Shown here: piece after piece, positions 10,656 to 22,685 of the stretch
Layout: each line of letters opens with the position of its first letter
Numbering within the stretch: the stretch's first letter is position 1
Source of the DNA: Gryganskiella cystojenkinii
Taxonomy: Eukaryota; Mortierellomycota; Mortierellomycetes; Mortierellales; Mortierellaceae
Assembly (NCBI GenBank): GCA_015852425.1
Contig: JAAAIG010000153.1
Location: forward strand, 1-56,872
Direction of reading: 5' to 3'
Length of the DNA: 56,872 nt
The notes under the pieces: generated by a model
The model's input: the letters and a program-made list of their open reading frames with translations, nothing else
Databases searched by the model: none
Told to the model about the DNA's origin: nothing
Program-made: the position numbers and the translations under genes

Positions 10656-12965
10656 GGTAGAAGTAGTGGAGGGGTGAGAGAAAGGGAGATAGGGATGGTG
10701 GTCGTGTTTTGAGAAAGACATGGAAAAGGGCGTGAGGAATAGAAGAGATTGTGAAATTGAAAAGAAATCTGAGAAAGAGAGGCAACCACTTTTTTATGAG
10801 TAAAGTTCGTGTTTTTGGAAGACAGCTTATGGCGTATGGAATTTTCCCTTTGCAGTCTCCGCCGCTCCCCAAAAATAAAGAATCGATTGATGTTCGATTG
10901 TACTAAATTTATTGAATGGCCAAAAACATAGTTGAAAAAAACGTAGTAAATCCCGTCGCCAATCTGCCACCACAGCTGGTTTTGCCAATACTTCATATGT
11001 GATCGGATCACTTTGAATACTATTTCTACACCACTGTTGTCCATTGTCAGCCCAGACCTTGCCAGAATGCTTGCAATAAATTAAGCAGGACTTGGAGTTC
11101 TTGCCAACCGTGAAGAGGCGCCTTGCACTTCGGGACAAGACAGACCCTTAGTTTTTGCTTTTAATTATTACACTGTGTGTGAATTGGCGGAATTTTCTTT
11201 GATTCGAATCCAGCCGTCCCAAAAGCGACATCGTTGCCCACCGGTTTCGGCTGCTTTACTTTGGTTTTTTAACTGTATGTTTTTTGGTCACACAGTAAAT
11301 TTAGTATGGCCATAAAATAAAAAGTCCGACAAAGTTTCTTGCCGCCTTTTTTTTTTCCTGCTCTGGTCTTTGGAAGATCTGGCAAGTGATATTTCGTCGA
11401 CCATTGAATACTTTACAATGGAAAGGGTTTGAAGGGTCTTGCTGAGCCATGTATTTTGCTGCGAAATCGCGAAGTAATGTTTAAAAAAATAATCCAGCTC
11501 AGGTTTCTTGGTCCAGGAGTCTACCCTCTCTGTCCTATCCTCATGCAAAGATAGCAACCTCAACTTCCTTTTAAAAGCCATCCAATATCAACACTACTTT
11601 GTTCTCTGCTCAGCTACCTTTCTTTCTCCCTCTTCCACTACAATCACACTTCACATCCTTTTATTATTATTTTTTCATCTTTCTCCTTTCTTTTCCTCGT
11701 CCAGCTAATGCTGTGTCAAGGTCTTTTGTTTTGGTCATGGCACCACCCTGAACTTCCGCGGCGGCCACGAAGAAGAATCAAAGAATGAAGATTCATGGTG
11801 AAGGGCAAATATTTTGACAATGTAGATATCTACTGGCTCCCTATTGCTACCATGATTTACATCAGGCTCAGGGTTTGAATGGACAAACTTGTCGTGGCAG
11901 GAGATAGCCGACATAATTGCCATGACTTAGCAGAGTACTATGCCTGGCGACAACTCCTGATATTGAAGACTTGACAACTTATCGTTTCCGCGACATTCAT
12001 CTTTGGATGTTGGCTTCGACGATAATCTTTTGACTCCTTGAATTGGTCCCTTACCGAAATTCCTGTATAAGATTTTGAGCAGCAGAGACAGAAGCAATAT
12101 TTTTGACCGAGTCACTCTCTTTGGGAATAAGTACGCTATCACGATCCACGCCAACCATAAACTCGTAAGTACAGGACCCTAAAAGCTCTATGGTCGTCCT
12201 TCTTACACTGGATCTTCTCCAGTGCCTGCATGTTGATACTTCCTCAGGAACTCTGGCAAGTCGCCATTTGCTTGCTCTTAGGCTGGACCTGCTTTTATCT
12301 TATACCGACCATTCTCATGTTGTCCCATGTTCTCGCGGCCCCTCAGAGGAATCATCTCGTTCCGGAGTCTGTTTGCTGGTCCCAATGGCAGAGCCTGGAT
12401 GATGGTCGTCATGACAAGTCTGTACGGGGACTTGCTTTGAAGAAGGATTATCCTTGAGGAAGCGACGCCATGGCAACCTTTTGGTAAAGAGTGGGATATT
12501 TACACGAGCAAAACGATGGCGTATTATCCCTTTCCTCTTTTAGTCCTCATGGAGTCCTCACAAACGGTCCTTTTTGTGGTAGGAGAATGATCACCAAGAG
12601 AGGACAGTCCTCCATATGAACCAGATCAAAGGAACAGTACCATAGCCATTTCCCTACGACCGTTATTATGCTGCCACATCGCCCCAAATACAAAGAACAG
12701 TTGAACGTGACCACGGTGAGACGAAGGATTGCGAGGGGTTAGGAACCAGCAGAGGGGCCGGATATCCAGCTCGAGGCATGAGGACGAGCGGATACCTCTT
12801 ACTGAGCGCGTCCGACCGACAGCTGCAAATTTTACGCGCTGAAAAGCATGGCTCGATGTAACCTAGCTAACAACTACACGTGTTCAAAAAAGAAAGAAAA
12901 AAAATTGTAAATGAGGGAGGACTACTTGATTTTTTCCATGAATTGGAGCCCACACTAGCCGAAAC
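10656..12965. other. Gene-poor stretch with a possible dead gene
   Basis: This is 2.3 kb without an intact gene. Around 11580-11705 there is a pyrimidine-rich leader like those before real genes. Downstream, to about 12460, plus-strand pieces look protein-like, with a canonical-looking donor (CTC-GTAAGT near 12163) and an acceptor near 12280. They lie in shifted frames with stops. I could not name the family. Nothing else was seen at 12460-12965. Confidence 0.3.
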
Positions 12966-13257
12966 AAAATAAACAAAAGAGTCAAAAAAAAGTGCACAAG
13001 GGCAAGAAAGAAAGAAATGTCACAAAACCTTCTGGAAAATCCTGTGCTTTTTTCTTGGTCCAAGATCGTTTCCCATTGGACACTGGCATGGTCGTTCACA
13101 AATGCTGTCCTTCTGATGTTGGGCAATTCCAACGCGTGTATAAAAGACTTCTTCAGCAGGCACGCCTCCTCCCTTCCTTCTTTTTTCTTTTCTCTTTCAA
13201 TTCTCACTTCCATATCCAAACACCCACCCACCCAACACACACAAACATCCAACCACA
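12966..13257 (+). promoter_or_regulatory. Promoter and leader of His-rich gene copy B
   Basis: This is a near copy of the region upstream of copy A. It has AAGAGTCAAAAAAAAGTGCA, a GAAAGAAAGAAA tract, TTTCTTGGTC and the inverted CCAAT element TCCCATTGGACACTGGCA. These are followed by CGCGTGTATAAAAGACTTCT (TATA box at 13139-13146) and a pyrimidine-rich leader that ends ACATCCAACCACAATG. Small substitutions and indels separate the two copies. Confidence 0.7.
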
Positions 13258-13656
13258 ATGACCCACCCCACCGAAATCGTCGAGACTGTCAAGGTCACCG
13301 AGGTCGTCGAGGACCACCACAAGCCCTCGCTCAAGGAGCGCATCGTCGACACGCTCACCGGTCATCACCACGAGAAGAAGGAGAAGCACCACAACACCAA
13401 CGAGTTTGCTGACAAGCTCGAGTTGATCGATGCTCACCCCATTCCCGGCGCCTCCCATCCCCAGAACTCCCATGCCTTCAACAACGTTGTTGGAGTTGCC
13501 CATGAGGCCCCCCATCACCACGAGGGTGAACACCACCACGACCATGAGCACAAGAAGCATGCAAGCCATCCCGACACTTTCCAGAAGTATGGTGATTCCG
13601 TTGCTGGAACCGATCTCCATGCTGCCGGCGTTGTCGTGCACCATCCAGTCATTTAA
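13258..13656 (+). CDS. Small His/Glu/Lys-rich dehydrin-like protein, copy B
   Basis: Single-exon gene for 132 residues, the longer paralogue of the gene at 7658. The first 126 coding bases are identical to copy A. The middle block, absent from A, includes NTNEFADKLELIDAHPIPGA and NNVVGVAHEAPHHHEGEHHH. The tail KYGDSVAGTDLHAAG...HHPVI resembles the A tail with changes. The protein is hydrophilic, rich in His, Glu and Lys, without cysteines or membrane segments. A dehydrin-like amphipathic segment (SLKERIVDTLTG) precedes the His-rich parts. A role in desiccation or stress tolerance or metal buffering is inference from composition. The duplicated strong promoter suggests high expression. AATAAA lies at 13767-13772. 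The two genes share orientation and are 5.6 kb apart. Confidence 0.8.
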   Translation: MTHPTEIVETVKVTEVVEDHHKPSLKERIVDTLTGHHHEKKEKHHNTNEFADKLELIDAHPIPGASHPQNSHAFNNVVGVAHEAPHHHEGEHHHDHEHKKHASHPDTFQKYGDSVAGTDLHAAGVVVHHPVI

Positions 13657-13766
13657 AAAAACTGTAAAAAAAAGAAGACGTGGTCGTCTTTATTCGATTA
13701 GAAGGTGGTGAAGAATGATCCCTCTTCCTTACTATCCCTTTTCCCACCTTACTCAAAAACGTGTAA

Positions 13767-13772
13767 AATAAA
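13767..13772 (+). terminator. Polyadenylation signal of His-rich copy B
   Basis: AATAAA within ACGTGTAAAATAAAGCC, matching the sequence after copy A. The upstream 3' UTR also shares TCTTTATTCGATTAGAA with copy A. Confidence 0.5.
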
Positions 13773-14321
13773 GCCAAAAAAAATACTTTTCAAAAAAAAC
13801 ATACGCATTGAAGAAGGCGTCATTCGCTCTTGTCGCCAAGAGAGGAGGAGAAGGGCAAGGTTGTTTGGTTGAGCAAGCAAGGCGACCGGCAGTAAAAGAA
13901 TAGTGTTCAAAACCGCATGACACCCTTCCAGTGTGAAACCAATTGTTTTGTTTCTTCCAACCGATCATCGCACACCATCTTTATTGAATGTGAGAAAAAA
14001 GAAGAACCCTCCAAGGTCCGAGGCACGGGCTCACGCAATGCAACTTAAAGCAAAAATCGGTCCAGATTACCCAACGCCCCCAGAACAGGAAAGGTGGAGG
14101 TCCTGTTGGACTTTTTTTTTTAACCAATAATGTAAATAGTGTCACACAGCCGCGGAACGCCGCACTCACAAGAGAACAGAAGGGGCGGAGACAGACTGGA
14201 AGAACTTTCCTGTAGCTCAAAATCATGTGAGGTAAAAAAAAAGGATATTTTTATGGATCTGCGATGCTAACAATGAAAAAAGAAAAAAGGTATACAATGG
14301 CTTATGAATGCCCTCTAGAGA
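13773..14321. other. Spacer between His-rich copy B and the ABC transporter 3' end
   Basis: No gene is seen. Convergent genes end on both sides, so this is 3' UTR and spacer. Short A and T runs are present. Nothing structured was recognised. Confidence 0.45.
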
Positions 14322-17300
14322 TTAATGATGGGCCTCACCAGCCTGGTCCGCCAACTGGTAGAACAAAGACTGTTCCTTCCTCTTCAACAACACCTGAGGT
14401 GAATCATACTCTTGCACCTGACCCTTCTCCATCACCAAGATCTTGTCCGAGTCCATCACGGTTTTGATTCTGTGAGCAATCGTCAGGATGGTTCGGTCCT
14501 TGAACTCTTTTCGAATTGTCTTTTGGATCAATTCATCCGTCTCGACATCGACAGCGGCGGTGGCCTCGTCCAAAATCAAGATCTTGGTCTTTCTCAAAAG
14601 AGCGCGAGCAAGACAGATCAGCGATCGCTGACCGACCGAAAAGTTTTCACCACCCTGCGACACCTCAAACGAAAGACCACCCTCAAGCGAAGAGATGTGC
14701 TCCTTCAAATGAGCTCTTTCCAAAGCCGTCCAAAGTTCATGATCGGGCAATTCGTCAAAGGGATCGAGGTTCTGACGGATGGTACCAGCAAACAGAGTAG
14801 GGTCCTGAGGGATAATCGAGAGATGTTTCCGAAGATCTTGAAGACCCAAGGTCGAGATATCAATGCCGTCAATCAAGATCATTCCTCCGTCCTTGTTGTT
14901 CACAACATCCAAAGCCGAGATCGAAGAAGAGCTGTTATCACTGGTGCGAGCCCAGTAACTATCAGCGGCCTCGATGATGCGGAACAATGCCAAAGTCAGC
15001 GAAGACTTGCCAGCACCCGTGCGACCGACGACACCAACTTTGGCACCGGGCGCAACCTCAAAAGAGACATTCTGGAGAACCAGATCCAGACCCTCCCGGT
15101 AACGGGCCGAATAGTTGCGGAACGAGATCTGACCGTGTTGAGGCCACGATTCAGGAACCTCGACACCAGTCTCCAGGGGTGCTTCGGTGTTCTTGATCGA
15201 GTACTCGTGAACACGTTCAACCGAGACCAAACTGCCGACCAAACGGCAATACAATCGCAGCGTCCAGACCACATACTCTGTCAAGGACAAGGTCAAACTC
15301 AAGGCTAGACCAGCCGAACTCGGGCTCACGGTCTCTCGGTTCAAGACCGCCAACAGAGCAGAACAAAGGACGATCACAGCGCAGAGAAACTCCAGTCGGA
15401 GGTTGAGCCAACGGTTCGTCATGTAGGTGACATAATAGCACGTCGAGTACTGATCGACCTTGCGAGCGTTCTCGATAATGAATCGGTCTTGGAGTTGCAT
15501 GGCTCGGATAGAGGACGCCCCGTGAAGAGACTCTGTGAAATGTTGGTAGATGGGTGACTTGGCCTTGGACTGTAGACGTTTCAGAACGGTGGACGTGCGG
15601 ACGTAGTATTCCTGGACGATCCAATAGATCAAGGACATGGGAGGGATGGCGAGCATGATCATCGGGGTAACGATCGAAATCACGACCAGGGAACCTACCA
15701 AGCTTAAAGCGCATTGGAGAGTGGCCGTGACCGAGTTTGAGACAGACTCGTCAATCTCGGTCATGTCGGATGAAAACCTGTTCAGGACTCGTCCTTGACT
15801 AAATAGATTTTTTTAAAAATTAAGAGTGGGCTTTTGTGTTAGAAAATCCGTGGCCACACAGATCAACATCTTCTCAGCATCATTTTTTTTGCCAAAATAC
15901 TCACGGGGTGGTGTCAAAGAATGCCATGGGAAGTCTCATGACTCGATTAAGGATGCTATCGTGCAAGACCTTGGAGGCTCGAGGGCAAGCCAGGACGAAG
16001 CAGACGTAGGTGAGGTAGACATCGACCAACATGTAAGAGATTACCAAGGCTGCATAGACACCCAAGTAATAACCAACGGGCTTGTCTGTCGTGTCGACCA
16101 CACTGGTCCAGTGTTCCATCCAGATAGGAACAGCGAGTTGAAAGCCCTCCCAGATCACGTACAATCCAAGGACCATTCCGAAATAAGTAAAAGACCTACA
16201 TATAAAAATAAAAAAAAGTTATTAATAACAACAAAAGAATAGTGAAAATGCTGCTTTTGCTGTCGTGGATTGTCTAAGGAGTGCAAAACTTACATGGCCC
16301 GGATATATTCAACAAAGGTGTTAACGCCGACGACGTCTTCCTGGACCAGTTCCTCTTCAATCAACTCGCCTGCGTTCTCGTCTTCGATCACGGTCTCTGC
16401 GTCAACCTTTTTGTCCTTATCATTGGCGCCGACGACCGTGTCCGTCTCACCTTCTTCATCCGAGGGCACTGTTGAAGATGCAGCAGAAGAAGATGCAGCA
16501 GAAACAGCAGCGGCAACGACTCCATTCTTTGCCTTCTTGGTCTTCTTTTTGTCGCTGCCCTTATGGGCCGCCGAGTACTCGTTGATTAGCTGGTAAAACG
16601 CGCTCTTCGACTTCATCAACTTGTCGAAGCCACCATTCTCAGCCACACGCCCCTCCTTGATGACCAAGATCTGATCGACTTGATCTAAATGCTGGATACC
16701 ATGTGTGACCAAAACGCGGGTCTTTTCTCTGAGAAGACCTTCAGGTCCAATCAGGTGCCGCCACAAATGTTGATCCACATGCGCATCAACCGCACTGAGG
16801 GGATCATCCAAGAGATAGATATCGGCGTTCTGGTAAGCGGCGCGCGCAAGAGAGATACGTTGCTTTTGACCACCAGACAAATTAATCCCGCGCTCGCCAA
16901 TCTCCGTCTGGTCCCCAGCAGCGAGAATCTGGAGATCAGGCAATAATCCGGCGGCGTGCAAGATTTGATCGTAACGGTCTTGATCGAATGGTTTTCCAAA
17001 GACAATATTCTCGCGAACAGAGGCATTAACAATCCAGGCTAGAAAGAAGAGTGGGGAGGAAAGGAAATAAAATAAAGGTTAGTATATGGGACCACCGCGA
17101 GTTTACAGAAAGCGATAGGTGTGTAAGGGTAATGATCGGATCTTACCTTGTTGAGGAACGTAGGCGACGGTTCCAAACATCTTGACAGATCCATGACGCT
17201 TGTACATGTCACCAATCAAGGCACTCAAAAGAGAGGACTTGCCTTGACCGACACGACCAACCACAGCCGTCAGACTAGAAGAGGAAATCGAGATATCTAG

Positions 17301-19557
17301 ATCGAACAACGTCGGTTGGACAATCTTGGGGGTGCTATCAGCGGCTGAAAGCAAAGCGGTCGTTTCGGTTGCGGTGGTAGTTTCTCTTTCAAATTCCTCC
17401 TCATTATTTTCGGTAGTCTTCGTCTCAGGTCCCCACGCAAAAGTCGCCTCCGAGAACTGAATCACAGGTGTGCGTGAATCCCTTGGCAGATGAGCGACAT
17501 GCTGAACCGCCGAGTGATCCATCTCCTCCTTGAGCAAGAACGTCTGCACTCTTCGCATCGCGACCCTCAGTCCAATCAAGCATTCGATAATAGCCGAGAT
17601 TTCGCCAATAGGTTGATACAATAATGCGAAGATCGAGACACTGACAAAGACCTTTTCTGCATTGATCACTCCGGGCGTGAACCCAGGTCCACCCACGGTC
17701 GCATAAACGACAAACGTGAGCATGAGCATAAACAGCGGAAGACAGGTAAAAATGATGGTCAAAAACGTCATGGTCCAACCAATCTTGCGGATCTGGAGCA
17801 ACTCTTCGTCTCGGACCTTTTGGACACGATACTGGAAGGCTCGATCGTACGAGTACAACTTGATAATCTTGATGTTGGCCAGGATCTCAGACATGAGGCG
17901 GACACGACGATCCTGCGCATCCATCTTGGACTCACTGACAGCGTCGAGGTATGCGCCGGCCTTGGCCTGGACTGGGGTCAGGACAATCACAATGATGACG
18001 GCCGTGATTACAGACCAGCCCAAGATCCTGTACAACATCCACATAGCAACCGTAATCTCGATGGGTACAGAGAGAGCAAAGGCAAAAAAGATCAAATCGT
18101 TGATCCAACGTTCTGCATCCGTCGACATGTGATTCGTGATCTCGCCCGTGGTAGAACCTTTACGGGCCTCTGGGGAGAGGACCATGGCCTTGCGGTAGAT
18201 CATGGAGATGAGTGCGGAACGGATCTTGATTGAAATCTCAAGATCAACCACATAAAACTGTCCTAGCACAACCGACACTGCGACACTGACCAGGAACATG
18301 GCGATGGCGAGGACGATACCTTGGTCCGTGGGGATCGTTGCAGCATCTGATTCGAGGAACCGCAAAATCTTTTGAAGTAGGTATGGCATGAGGAACTGGG
18401 CCAGGGATCGCGTGAGCTTCAAGGTGACCCCCCAAAGGATTGGGCCCTTGAAAGCGCTGAGGACGACCCAGATCAAAAACGGTTCCTTCTTCTTTTGGGG
18501 TTTCGAGAGTTGGTCTTGAGTGCGGTTATAGGACTCGATTTGCTTGAGATGCAGGCTCCAGGCGGTTGAAAGCGTCTGATAAGGTCCCTCCAGGGAATGG
18601 AGACTCTTTGGCATCAGATTTTGGATATCCTCCGAAGTCAGCTGTCGCTTGTAACCCTTACTGACGACGATTTGCATGAACTGATAGCACCAACGGGACA
18701 AGATATTGGCCTGGTCGTGCAACGAGACGTTGGCGTCCTCTTGAGAGAAATCCCTGGGCCAGATCTGGATCATGAAGGCGATCGAGACCGCGGCCAGGTA
18801 ATTGAACAAGAAGTGATAGGAGGAAGACTCATGTTGGTCCTGGCGGCGGTGAAGGGAGATAAGATTGGGAAGGATGGCAAAGGTGGTCCAGAAGCTATAG
18901 ACGAGAATCGAGCTCGGTGTTCGGACTCTGAAAAGAGACTCTTTGGCGTTTAGGCGGATTGCCAGAATCTTTAAAGTAGTGGACATTGAAAAAAAAAAGT
19001 TTGTGTGAGCTTGGAGACTCGTGGTTTTTTTCCAGTACGGAGGGACAGAGAAGAATAATAAGAAAATGCGAAGGTCGTCTTACCCATGATAACGCCAAAG
19101 TGAGCATAGCAAAGATGGAAGATCCTGAAGACTGGCCCCGGTCCTGTCCCAAGATGATGATGAGAGTAATGGCGGCCATGACGAGTTGGGCAGACCAGTA
19201 TAAGAAAGCAGATCGGGCATGAATCAACTGATGTTGGGTGTTGAGATGTCTTGATCGAGCAAGAAAGATCACAGAGGCAATGACAGCAGGGAGGGCAAAG
19301 ATGACGGTGTCCTGAAAGCATGGCGTGAATGAAACTTGGTCATCAGCCAGGGGACCCTATGAGGAGTAGGTTCAAAATGATAACAAGAAAATTGCAACAA
19401 TTGCAATGAATATAGGGCTGGAGTGACCTAAGAAAACAACATTATCGATAACATATGTAAAAAGTAGAACACCTACCCAACCATGAGCTCCACACCAGCC
19501 AGCTGGTGCGGCAGCGGTTGGGGGTAATGATGAAGAACCAGCAGAAGTAGAGTCCAT
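14322..19557 (-). CDS. ABCC/MRP-type full-length ABC transporter
   Basis: ATP-driven exporter of the ABCC (MRP) subfamily, typically moving glutathione or other anionic conjugates across the vacuolar or plasma membrane. Predicted exons on the minus strand: 19557-19477, 19356-19084, 18968-17147, 17038-16294, 16195-15905, 15798-14322, giving about 1562 residues. An N-terminal hydrophobic TMD0 is followed by TMD1 and NBD1. NBD1 has Walker [10 protein letters not shown] (near 689), signature [14 protein letters not shown] and Walker [13 protein letters not shown]. Then come an acidic, Ala-rich linker, TMD2 and NBD2, with Walker [10 protein letters not shown] (near 1328), signature [14 protein letters not shown] and Walker [13 protein letters not shown]. 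The Asp in place of the catalytic Glu in NBD1, with a normal NBD2, is the usual ABCC asymmetry. All exon phases join in frame. The transported substrate cannot be told from sequence. Confidence 0.93.
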
Positions 19558-20096
19558 CAGGAATATAGTACAAAAATGATAAAGAAGTGAGGAGTGAAGA
19601 GAAAACAAGAGTAAGGGAACTCCTTTGCCTTTTATGTGATTTATTTAGCAGGTCCTAAACCTAAATTCCTGCGGATTTCTGGGGCATTTCATTCGTTGAA
19701 AAGTTGTCGTTCCTTCACACAACAACCATGTGCTCGATTTCAACGCCGATCAATGACTGCGCCAGATAAACATTATTTTTTTTTTTCTTTTTTTAACTGC
19801 CAAAACCAAGAAATTGGCGTTGACTGTGCCAAGCCTCTCTCTCTCTTCCCCCCCCCCCTCCTGTGCCAAAAAGAAAAAATTACTTCTCCAAAAAGAATTC
19901 TTTATGTGCCAACAATTAAAAATCAAAAAATGCCAATCTCTTGGCTTTAGCAGTATTCCTTTTGCTGCCTGGGAACATGGCTGTTGATGTAACGAAGGGA
20001 AAAAAAAGTAGGGTAAAAAAGCTAACTATACGCCTACAACGCGCTTTTTTTACAGTTCTTTCCTCTCTCTTGTTTTACTAGGAGAAATGTATATGT
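19558..20096. other. Upstream region of the ABC transporter and spacer to the monooxygenase
   Basis: No gene is seen. It should contain the ABCC promoter (minus strand) and the 3' region of the FAD monooxygenase. There are homopolymer runs (T at 19772-19782, C at 19850-19858). No TATA box was recognised. Confidence 0.4.
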
Positions 20097-22087
20097 CTAG
20101 ATCGCCACAGGGCAGAACGATCCTAGATTCTTCTCTGCCTGCTCTTTCGTATACCGGACCGAGGGCGGTTGTGAGAATTCCTGTCCCGAGCCCCGATGAG
20201 GTGCCGTGGGCAAGAAATTCGCCTGAGGCCTGTACGCGACCATGGTGGCAAATTGCTTTTGTTGCAAGAAATCTGGAATACACTTGAAAGCGACGGTGCG
20301 TACAAGGCGATCAGTCCAAGTCGCACCCATGAGGAGTTTGGCCGCGACCTGACTATTGTTGTAATTCATCTTCGCCAACGGAAAACGTTGTTCGTAGTAA
20401 CTCTGGAACGCACTCGTGATCGACTTTTGGGAGGTGTCCTTGAGATCGTACAAACAGTTGGCGAGGATCACGGTGTCATGAAAGGCATTCAAGGCTACTT
20501 GGCCCCCTGCGGGCAGCATCTTATGACAAGCTAGATAACGAAAAGTCAGAGTGCAGCTATATGACATAATGGACTATCGATAATTAGAAATGGATTTACA
20601 AGGACGTGCGCTCAAGTCCTTTACCGCCTCTTGAGCTGCTCTTTCATGTTTGATATCTGCATCCGCTTACCATCTCCAACAAGAATAGATCGCTTGTAGT
20701 GCCAGGTCTGAAACATCTTGTGCTCCAGGTAGACTTTTGAGATGAGATCTTTCGGGGTCGCGTCGATCAAGTCGCCCATGATACCACCATAAGGACACGG
20801 AAGGTTGTAAAAGTCATCAATCATACTTTGATTATGCTCCGGTCCCCATTCGGAAATCATAAACATCTGTTTCTTGGACTCTGTCAACGACTTGTATTGA
20901 GAACTGAACCCCCAAGTGATCACATTGCCCGGAACGACCATGACCGTCCACTATTTTCTTCCGTATTGTAATGAGAAATGGTCGATTAACAAAAAAAAAA
21001 AAAGCCTTCTTCCTCGTCATTCTTGAAGGTAAAGCCATGGCAGAAACCTACGCTCTGTCCATCTCCGTTTACTGCGCTTTGGAAGTGCGCATGGTCGCCC
21101 TTCAACTGTGGGTATTTTTCAGGGTCTAGAGGCTTAGTGACACCAACCATGGTGGTATATCCAGCAACGAGATCCTCGGAATCGATCTTGGGCAAGATAC
21201 CCTTCTCAGACATGTCCCTGTAAATATTTTTGACGACAAGCATTATTTTTTGAAGCGGTACATAGGGCTTTTAGTCACACTTAATCCATAATGCTATTCG
21301 ACTATTGGCATCATTTCCTCTTCTTCTTCCCTCATCCTTACCTATACGCTCTATCGGCGCCTACGAGGATATCACCCCATGTACATACTGTTGTCACTGC
21401 ATTGGATGTGGACCTTGTTCTCTTCTTCAAAGACCTTAAGATCTTTTTACCAAAGAATATTTTCTCGGAGGGGACATGGCGCAAGAGCATGGCATTTAAA
21501 TCCGCTCTGGCGAACAGCCTGCTTGTATAGCCACCGCTAATGAACATTCGCCTAAGGAAAAGAAGGCGTGTTAGGTGGTCAGGGACAACAGATGTTACTT
21601 CGTGGTTTACTTCGTGGTTCAGATAACACAACAAAAGGAAGAAAGAAAGAAAGAAAGAAAAACCTGCGTCAAGGTGCGTTACGTGGTGAGTTCGTGTTTC
21701 ATTTCAACAGCCGCGATCTTTTTCATCTTTTCATTATGAAGTTCGATGGATCGGCACTCTGTAGAGAATTTGTCTAGTTCTTCCCAAAGATCCAGCTGTT
21801 CGAAAAGAAGAAGTATCGTCGGCCCAATGACCATGGCAGATCCTAGTTGTAAAAGACCAAGAGGATATCTATGAGATTTTGTGCCTGGTTTTATGGCGTT
21901 GACGGATGAAAAAAAAAAAAAAGAAAGGATGATCGTCATCCTTACCCAGATTCTTGACAATCGCAGCCCGTTCGAAGATATAAAATTCAATTCCTGCTCG
22001 CGCAAGAAGAATTCCCAACATGAGACCGGCGAGTCCTGCCCCAGAGATGAGCACTAGAGGTGATGATTGATCTTCGTTTGATGTCAT
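20097..22087 (-). pseudogene. FAD-dependent monooxygenase, probably decaying
   Basis: PHBH-fold flavoprotein monooxygenase (hydroxylase). Pieces on the minus strand: 22087-21946, 21842-21683, 21551-21342, about 21243-21003, 20950-20671, 20530-20097. The Rossmann motif LVLISGAGLAGLMLG, a GD motif (YKRSILVGDG) and CHKMLPAGGQVALNAFHD are present. The last two exons join in frame to an intact C-terminus. Defects are visible. In exon 3 about 25 codons read in a shifted frame between two compensating indels. The DG motif reads GADRAY rather than GADGAY. No usable acceptor in the right phase precedes exon 4, and its 3' end runs into a T tract without a good donor. It may still be transcribed. I call it a late-stage pseudogene, but sequencing error or unusual splicing cannot be excluded. 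Confidence 0.65.
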
Positions 22088-22685
22088 CTTGTACGGGCTG
22101 CCAGGAAGCACAGAGAGCTGAAGTTAAGAGGAGGAAGAAGAGAAGTTTGGTCCTGAGGAATGTGGGAAGTGAGAACGGGGAATGACAAGAGACGAGCAAA
22201 AGCAGCAAAGGAAAAAGGAAGAAGAAAAAAACAAAAAGAAAAGGAAGCGAGAAGAAGGCGATAATCGACAATCGATGGGAGGAGAGAATATCAGTCGCCC
22301 CAATTAGTCTTTTTCATGAGCTCAACACCATCCATCGGTTGCACAAAAACACAGAGGTTCATTTTTTCAATGGAACTTCACCTTTTCCAAACGATCCGCT
22401 GTGCACAAATCTCAGTAAAACATGGACATCCTCAGCCAATCTTTCAAGTACAATTCACTGCACTGCAATAATACATATCAAAGGTGTATCTTGGCTATCA
22501 ATATCGATCTCGTTGCCGCGGTGCGGAACCAAGCAATCTCAAAAAAAGTACATTGCGGACATTGGATGTCGTCTCCTTGTACGAGTGCTGCAGAGCTTAA
22601 TCCATGATAAAAGTGAGGGCGATGGTACGGATCAATCGGCTCGATCCAGATCTAAATTGCAAAAAGCACAACAAAAGTTGGATGC
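22088..22685. other. Spacer upstream of the monooxygenase, no gene seen
   Basis: The first 150 bases are purine-rich on the plus strand (pyrimidine-rich on the minus strand), consistent with the leader of the minus-strand monooxygenase. A plus-strand open frame at 22339-22689 has no recognisable features, and I do not support it as a gene. Confidence 0.4.

Noticed and set aside
14412..15308. 298-codon plus-strand frame opposite the ABC transporter
   Set aside because: It is antisense to NBD2 of the ABCC gene, whose Walker and signature motifs are intact. GC-rich codon use on one strand opens the other.
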